From Takakia lepidozioides (Eukaryota; Streptophyta; Takakiopsida; Takakiales; Takakiaceae), in NCBI GenBank assembly GCA_030704615.1, contig CM060733.1, forward strand, positions 42,840,001 through 42,904,000: a DNA stretch of 64,000 nucleotides, read 5' to 3'. The translations under genes and the position numbers were made by a program. How positions within the stretch are numbered: position 1 is the first letter of the stretch; every line of letters begins with the position of its first letter. Of the stretch, positions 59,255-64,000 are shown piece after piece. Under the pieces are notes generated by a model that ran no database searches, had not been told where the DNA came from, and saw only the letters and a list, made by a program, of their open reading frames with translations.

Positions 59255-61470
59255 CAACGACGCTACCGCGTGAGCGTGCACTCACGCTATGCTAACATGG
59301 CGTGAGCGTAGGGGACCAGCAGCTCATGTGGCGTGAGCGTCGACTGATGTGGTGGGAGCGTGAGGATGATGTGGCGTGAGTGTGTTGACATGGCAGTGAA
59401 CAACGTGATGTGGCAGTCATCATGCCTACGTGGAAGTCCACGTGTTCACGTGGGATTCGGCCAACGTGGCGAACGCCATGTCAACAGAAACATGTAGCGC
59501 CCATAGCCGAGGCACCTATTGCCGTGGCATTCATTCAGGTAATTAGAATACGAAAACACCGGAAATGGGAAACCAGAAACAAATCCACGTATGCTTATCC
59601 ATCCCATTTATGTTGCATTGATCACACTATTAAAATGGCACATATTCATCAGTTGTAGAAATTGAATTGGATGAAAGTCAGCTACTTCCTATGTGTTTTT
59701 ATCCCGCTGCATAAGTGTATTCACCTCGTTGAAACTCATGGTGGCCTGGTGAATGAAGATGTCGCGTTTGGGATCACAAATCATTGTATTCAAGAAGATA
59801 AAATAAAGATGTTTGCAGGGTATAAATTTGCATCTCTTTCCCAAACTTGTTGAAAGCATGCCAACAAAATCATGACAGGTGCAGTTGGGGAAATTTGAAA
59901 CTGTGATGTCGTAGAATCTGTCATGGATAGCAGATGTAGAGGTCATCATAGTGTAGATCCGACCATATCCGGGATCTGCAACTTCCGTAGTGCCTGCAAC
60001 ATGTCATAGAAGCATTCGAGCGGATTCCACCTTGCCGAAATGCTCGGCAGTTGGAGGGAAACGACGTACTACCTTCCTATTTTTTTTTGTTGGCCATGCA
60101 TCTGGGTTGGCTGGTGGTACTCTAGAACTTCCTGAAGTGGAAGCATTTGCACGCACGGAGGCTTCTCGTTGAAGGGAGAACCCTGCCTCCTCCAACATTG
60201 CAACTGACTTGTGAGATGTGTCCCCACCTTGACTGGCCAAATGGTCGGTGGAGGAGGCTTCATGACCACTGATGGTCGCACGGTCCCATGCACGCACCTA
60301 CCACAGTCGTCAGCGCAGAACCAGAATTTATGGTTTTTCACCTTTGGCTGCCCATAAGGCTGGAACAAACCGTTGAAGGTCGGTGCTGAAGTGCAGGCAC
60401 TGCCTCTAGATATGAAGAACTTGCACTTCTCACGATTGGTGGCTCTGATTGCGGAGCACTTCACTCGAGACCCAGCTCTCGTGCGTTCTATATGCCACAC
60501 TTCGTCAAAGCAGGTGGACTCCACCATAGACGAGAGCAAGTTCGACTCATTGAGAGTGGGAGATGCTGGTGTACTTTGTGAGAAACGTGGCTCCGCACTG
60601 GATATTCCAAAGACGAACCTATCATATAATGAAACACGCGGAATGGAGAAGTTGTCCCTGTCCGTCCTGTGCGAGTCTATATCCGACCCAGGGGGGTGTT
60701 CAATTTCCATTTACAGGACCCGAATCTCTCCTCGCCCTCCAGATGGGGAACTCTGGATACCAGAGGAGTTCCCTCTTCACACATGCTGACAGCTATGGCA
60801 ATCTTGTTTGGATCCCCCGATCTTTTTGCAACTCGCAACATCAACTCAGACTTGTCAGGGCCTTTGCCACCAACGCCACCCCTCAAGAAATCGCGATATA
60901 TCGTTTGTTGCTGCAGAGCTCGGATGAGATCATCTGCCGTCGCCAGATACAAATCTCGCCCCCGCTTTCCAGACTGCTGCAACCATGCATTGTGCACTGT
61001 CTCCGCTAGATTGTAAGAGGGCATGTCCGCCATCTCCTCAATTGACAAGTGCTGCAGAAAAGGAAAAACACACATCAGGACAGACAGGTACACCCCATGA
61101 TAGCAGACATGATTGGAAATGCATACAAAGCCAATGAGAATACATGATTTGAAATTCAGGTACCGTTGTCATGCATGCTCCCCATTGTCTGTACCGGAAG
61201 TGCCAAAATGCTAGCCAGTCTTCCAGCGTTCTTATACTGTCTTCTGATACAGCCCCAGATGAGAACCACCAGGCACGAATTGACTGGAACAAAGTATTCG
61301 CCTCCGCCATGCTTTTGGCATCTGTGTACTGTTTGCATAGTTTAAGATGAATCGCCCGCATGTCCGGTCTGATGTCTGCCTTGGTATGTTTCTCAAGGGA
61401 CTGCGTCCAATGGAAAAGACATGTTCGCTCTCTTCCTGACATTGGCACTTTTGGATCTCCTCACTAGAAG
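59255..61470. mobile_element. Truncated second MULE
   Basis: Begins with CAACGACGC..CGCGTGAGCGTGC, the same terminus as the element at 19745. GCGTGAGCG and GATGTGGC subterminal repeats and a CCTATTGCCGTGG word follow. It then carries the C-terminal two-thirds of a MULE transposase on the minus strand. Similarity to the first element stops abruptly near 61470, so the transposase N-terminus and the other end are gone. Confidence 0.75.
59689..61465 (-). pseudogene. Truncated MULE transposase copy 2
   Basis: Homologous to 20395-22200 on the minus strand. It shows KVPMSGRERTCLFHW, LEDWLAFWHFRYRQWGA, the conserved intron (about 61054-61162), EEMADMPSYNLAETVHNAWL, and the SWIM finger (CTC...CKH). 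Frame changes occur near 60695 (in a G6 run) and 60210, with an in-frame TGA near 60003. The catalytic first half is missing. Clearly dead, but useful for judging lesions in copy 1. Confidence 0.85.
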
Positions 61471-62640
61471 CATTCGTGTCATTTACCACTGGGGTAACGA
61501 CTCATTTTGAGTCGTAAAAGTCAAAAAACAGGGATCGACTGGAAGTTACAACAGACGTGGTAGTTGGGTTGGACATCCAATGACTGGAGTGGTAAAGGAC
61601 GTAGACGCGCGAACAACTGCTCAGCGATTAATGCGATTAATGCTGAAGAACCACGTGGCGTAACCAGGCGGGCCGCCCGTGTGTCTGATATTTTGAGCTG
61701 CCTTTGACTTTTCCCTCCGGATGAGTGGACTGACTCACCTGGGGCGCGGTGACACATGGACGCGGACGTGGATGCGGACGTGGATGCCGATGTGGCGGCG
61801 CCGCGACGAGCGGTAATGCCGCCGCGTGGCCACGGGCTCAAGACGCCACATCGCAGTCGGCCACATAACTTGGAGTGCTGCATGTCACGTGGCAACAGCC
61901 ACTGGTGAAAACGACTGCACAACTACCGGCAGACGAATCCACGGGGACCACGTGGAGAGTGTGTGGGTCGACGCGTGGCGTCGTCCCCACGCAATGGCAG
62001 TGAGGGGTACGACTGCTAGTGGAAAGACGCAGAGTGCTTGTGCCATCTCGGGACTGCTTTGGCCAACTCCGCTGCCACTATGCTAGTTGATTGCACTACA
62101 GTAGGAAAGCACTGCAAATGAGCACTTGTAGTGGTTTGTGTGAGTTGTTCAACTGACTTGCATTCTAAGCTAAAAATATGGTTCTGATGCATTCTACTAG
62201 TTTTAGTGGTTCACCCATATGCAGGGGGAATTGAGAAGCAATGATACTGGGCGACACTCAGAACACAGACCACGATGCATGCACAACATCACGCTAATGA
62301 ACCAAATAGACGAGGCAAAAGGGAGACCAAAGACCATCACACATACACATAGAAGATGGACGGACACGACGACAAGTCAGGAAATGGAATATTGCATTCA
62401 AATTGGAGACCGTCACGGCACACCTGCATATGAGCAAGACTAAATGCCAACATACATGGTTGCCGGACATCACTTAAACTGTCATGGCCCAAATGTACAA
62501 AACTGGTAACGTGAGTATCATACACACTTCTATGAGTATCATTACACACCCAACAGGGACTACAAACATGAAATGTCACTTGATACCTTCACCCCTCTTC
62601 ATACTCTTCTCTGGCCACAGAGTCACCGTGCCTTTCACGT
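61471..62640. other. GC-rich unassigned region
   Basis: Contains a perfect short palindrome CGACTCA-TTT-TGAGTCG at 61499-61515 and a 12-bp tandem (GCGGACGTGGAT) near 61758-61785. CACGTGG/GACGTGG words may be worn subterminal MULE repeats. No gene was found. Confidence 0.4.
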
Positions 62641-62643
62641 GCG

Positions 62644-63035
62644 CTAGTGTGGTCTGGGGGGGGGGGCATCGTCCACATTTGGGCAAGGCAGTGTAACACT
62701 TGGAAGCATGATCTCGTGGACTTTCACCTTGTACCACCCGGATGGAATGTCATTGCAGTGGAACTTGTCAACCCCGGCTATTCCCACCACTTCCGCCTTG
62801 GCGGCGGCTGTCTTTGACCGCTTGTCATGGGGGTTCAAGAGAAACACAGTATCTGATATCTGCAGACACCAACATCAGGGTCCACTCAGCAACAAACATA
62901 GCAATGACAGGGTGAAAGTCAAGCGCAGCTGGGCTGAATCAGCAGCAAATTCATGGTGTACCAACCTACCTTGAAGCGAAGCTCGTCGCTGAGGGTATCG
63001 CCTTGGACAGTCAGAACTCTGTTGGAGCCAGCAGT
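62644..63035 (-). CDS. Unidentified two-exon coding segment
   Basis: On the minus strand, an exon near 63030-62971 (VLTVQGDTLSDELRFK, donor AAG/GTAGGT) can splice in frame to 62862-62644. The second exon encodes ISDTVFLLNPHDKRSKTAAAK and AEVVGIAGVDKFHCNDIPSGWYKV, ending in a Pro-rich tail. The second part loosely recalls a domain found beside plant En/Spm-type transposase proteins. The evidence is weak. Confidence 0.35.
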
Positions 63036-63548
63036 TCTGCAGCTGTAAATGAAATACCAAAGTGGGTGAAAGCTAGGCTTGGAACACAGCCAAAGACAGC
63101 CCCGGGGACCAAGGTGTTCAGCCACAAGGCCGTGGTGTATTGGAGTAGAGGAGCAGGAGCTACACAAGTTTCTGCAATCAGACACGATTGCAGCTGGATA
63201 CGCTCTGCACAGGGCAACCACGAGCGGGGGTTCATCAGCAATGACATGTTTGTTGTGCGTGAAGGAGATGCAGTCATTCGCAATGAGGACACCCGCAACC
63301 GTCTCAAAGCTTTCGAGTTGAGAGACTATCAGACCCTACCTTTGTTTTCTTTAGTGTTCAATGAGCGGGAGATAGGGGAGTATTGCTTTGTCTCTACCTG
63401 GCAGAAAGAGGAGGAGGGTTGGTTAGAGCGAGCTACTGTAGCTTGGGACAAGGTTAGTGGCAGGTTTCTGGACATAGATATACCTCCTACACCTTACCAT
63501 CATGCAGAGCGAGGCACTTTGAGAGAAGTCTGGCAGTTGATAGCATAG
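63003..63548 (+). CDS. Hypothetical protein exon
   Basis: An open frame ending at TAG/TAA 63546-63548, with its likely 5' edge at the TTCTGCAG acceptor near 63045. It encodes about 165 residues (NEIPKWVKARLGTQPKTAPG; WLERATVAWDKVSGRFLDID). It has no in-frame ATG near the start, so it is probably a last exon. No family is recognised. Such composition and length suggest real coding sequence or a transposon ORF. Confidence 0.4.
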   Translation: MDSQNSVGASSSAAVNEIPKWVKARLGTQPKTAPGTKVFSHKAVVYWSRGAGATQVSAIRHDCSWIRSAQGNHERGFISNDMFVVREGDAVIRNEDTRNRLKAFELRDYQTLPLFSLVFNEREIGEYCFVSTWQKEEEGWLERATVAWDKVSGRFLDIDIPPTPYHHAERGTLREVWQLIA

Positions 63549-64000
63549 ATCAGGATTAGATCTTGCTTGGTCGGGCTTCTATTCTTCCCCTCCATCTCTG
63601 TACTATTTTCATTACCTTGTACTTGTAGTTGCCAAAGCCTCTCTTGGTGGAGGCCAGTCAGTCCGGGGTTTTGGGCTGGGATATTCTGCAGGATCAGCGT
63701 TGCTGCTGGATTTTGGTGTGGGGGTGTTGATGTTTTGATTTCTTGTGTTTGGATCCCCCCCAACACCTGCATGCTTGACTGTGCACCATGTTGGTTTTGT
63801 GTGGGCGCTTGCTTTCATAGGGATTAGGCCGGATTTGATCACCGGTCAATCCTAGAGTATGCTGTCGGTGGTGAGGCTGGAGTGATGACCAGCAAGACCA
63901 CCAGTGTTTCTTCTATGGTGAGGCTGGGTTGATGACCAGCCAACCATATGAGTTCTTGCGGTGGATGCAGGTGCAGGTGCCCTGAGCCATTGGGATATGA
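63549..64000. other. Unassigned window end
   Basis: T-rich then GGTGAGGCTGG..GATGACCAGC repeated twice (about 63869 and 63917). No gene is visible before the window ends. Confidence 0.45.

Noticed and set aside
59245-62060. Target-site duplication for the truncated MULE
   Set aside because: The 10 bp before its left end (GCCGGAAAGC) has no exact partner downstream, so the right end appears lost.

Overview
The window is eukaryotic nuclear DNA, almost certainly from a streptophyte (plant lineage). It holds intron-rich genes with GT-AG introns, a plant-type cytosolic HSP90, a CDC48-related/ATAD2-type bromodomain AAA gene built like the land-plant version, a scrap of a PLS-type PPR protein, and many decayed transposons. 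The species cannot be named from the sequence; an early-diverging land plant or a charophyte-grade alga fits best. No tRNA, rRNA or CRISPR array was seen.

Layout. 1-2355: degenerate minisatellites. 2356-4989 (-): four-exon HSP90 with a heat-shock promoter at 5172-5295. 6572-17118 (-): 16-exon ATAD2/CDC48-like gene. 17.1-19.5 kb: retroelement debris containing a broken C5-cytosine methyltransferase. 19745-31093: an 11.35-kb Mutator-like (MULE) element bounded by a perfect 10-bp target-site duplication. It carries a frameshifted SWIM-type transposase (-) and, divergently, an intact nine-exon gene (24754-30058, +) whose product joins a ParB/sulfiredoxin-like domain to a permuted (beta-class) amino-methyltransferase domain. 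31.3 kb: a scrap of a related gene. 33061-39119: a second element with about 1.1-kb terminal inverted repeats enclosing a damaged paralogue of the ParB-methyltransferase gene. 41-47.7 kb: LTR-retroelement remains, including a large coiled-coil ORF, an LTR with a CACAG minisatellite, and RNase H and integrase pieces. 51.4-58.1 kb (+): an F-box/LRR gene. 59255-61470: a truncated second MULE transposase. 62.6-63.5 kb: two unidentified coding segments.

The most notable system is the MULE-borne ParB-methyltransferase. Copy 1 keeps one reading frame over nine exons (1084 codons plus stop) while its neighbouring transposase is broken. Introns 1 and 5 of copy 1 carry eleven copies of a roughly 24-bp palindrome (arms like GTGAATGTCGT / ACGACATTCAC) at about 100-bp spacing, resembling a cluster of binding sites. 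Whether the encoded ParB-like protein binds them, as prokaryotic ParB binds parS, is inference. The methyltransferase motif I (DLSxGTG/DLSxSTG) is retained, but motif IV reads DIPD instead of DPPY, so activity is uncertain. With the C5-methyltransferase in the retroelement, two unrelated DNA-methyltransferase families ride mobile DNA within 20 kb.
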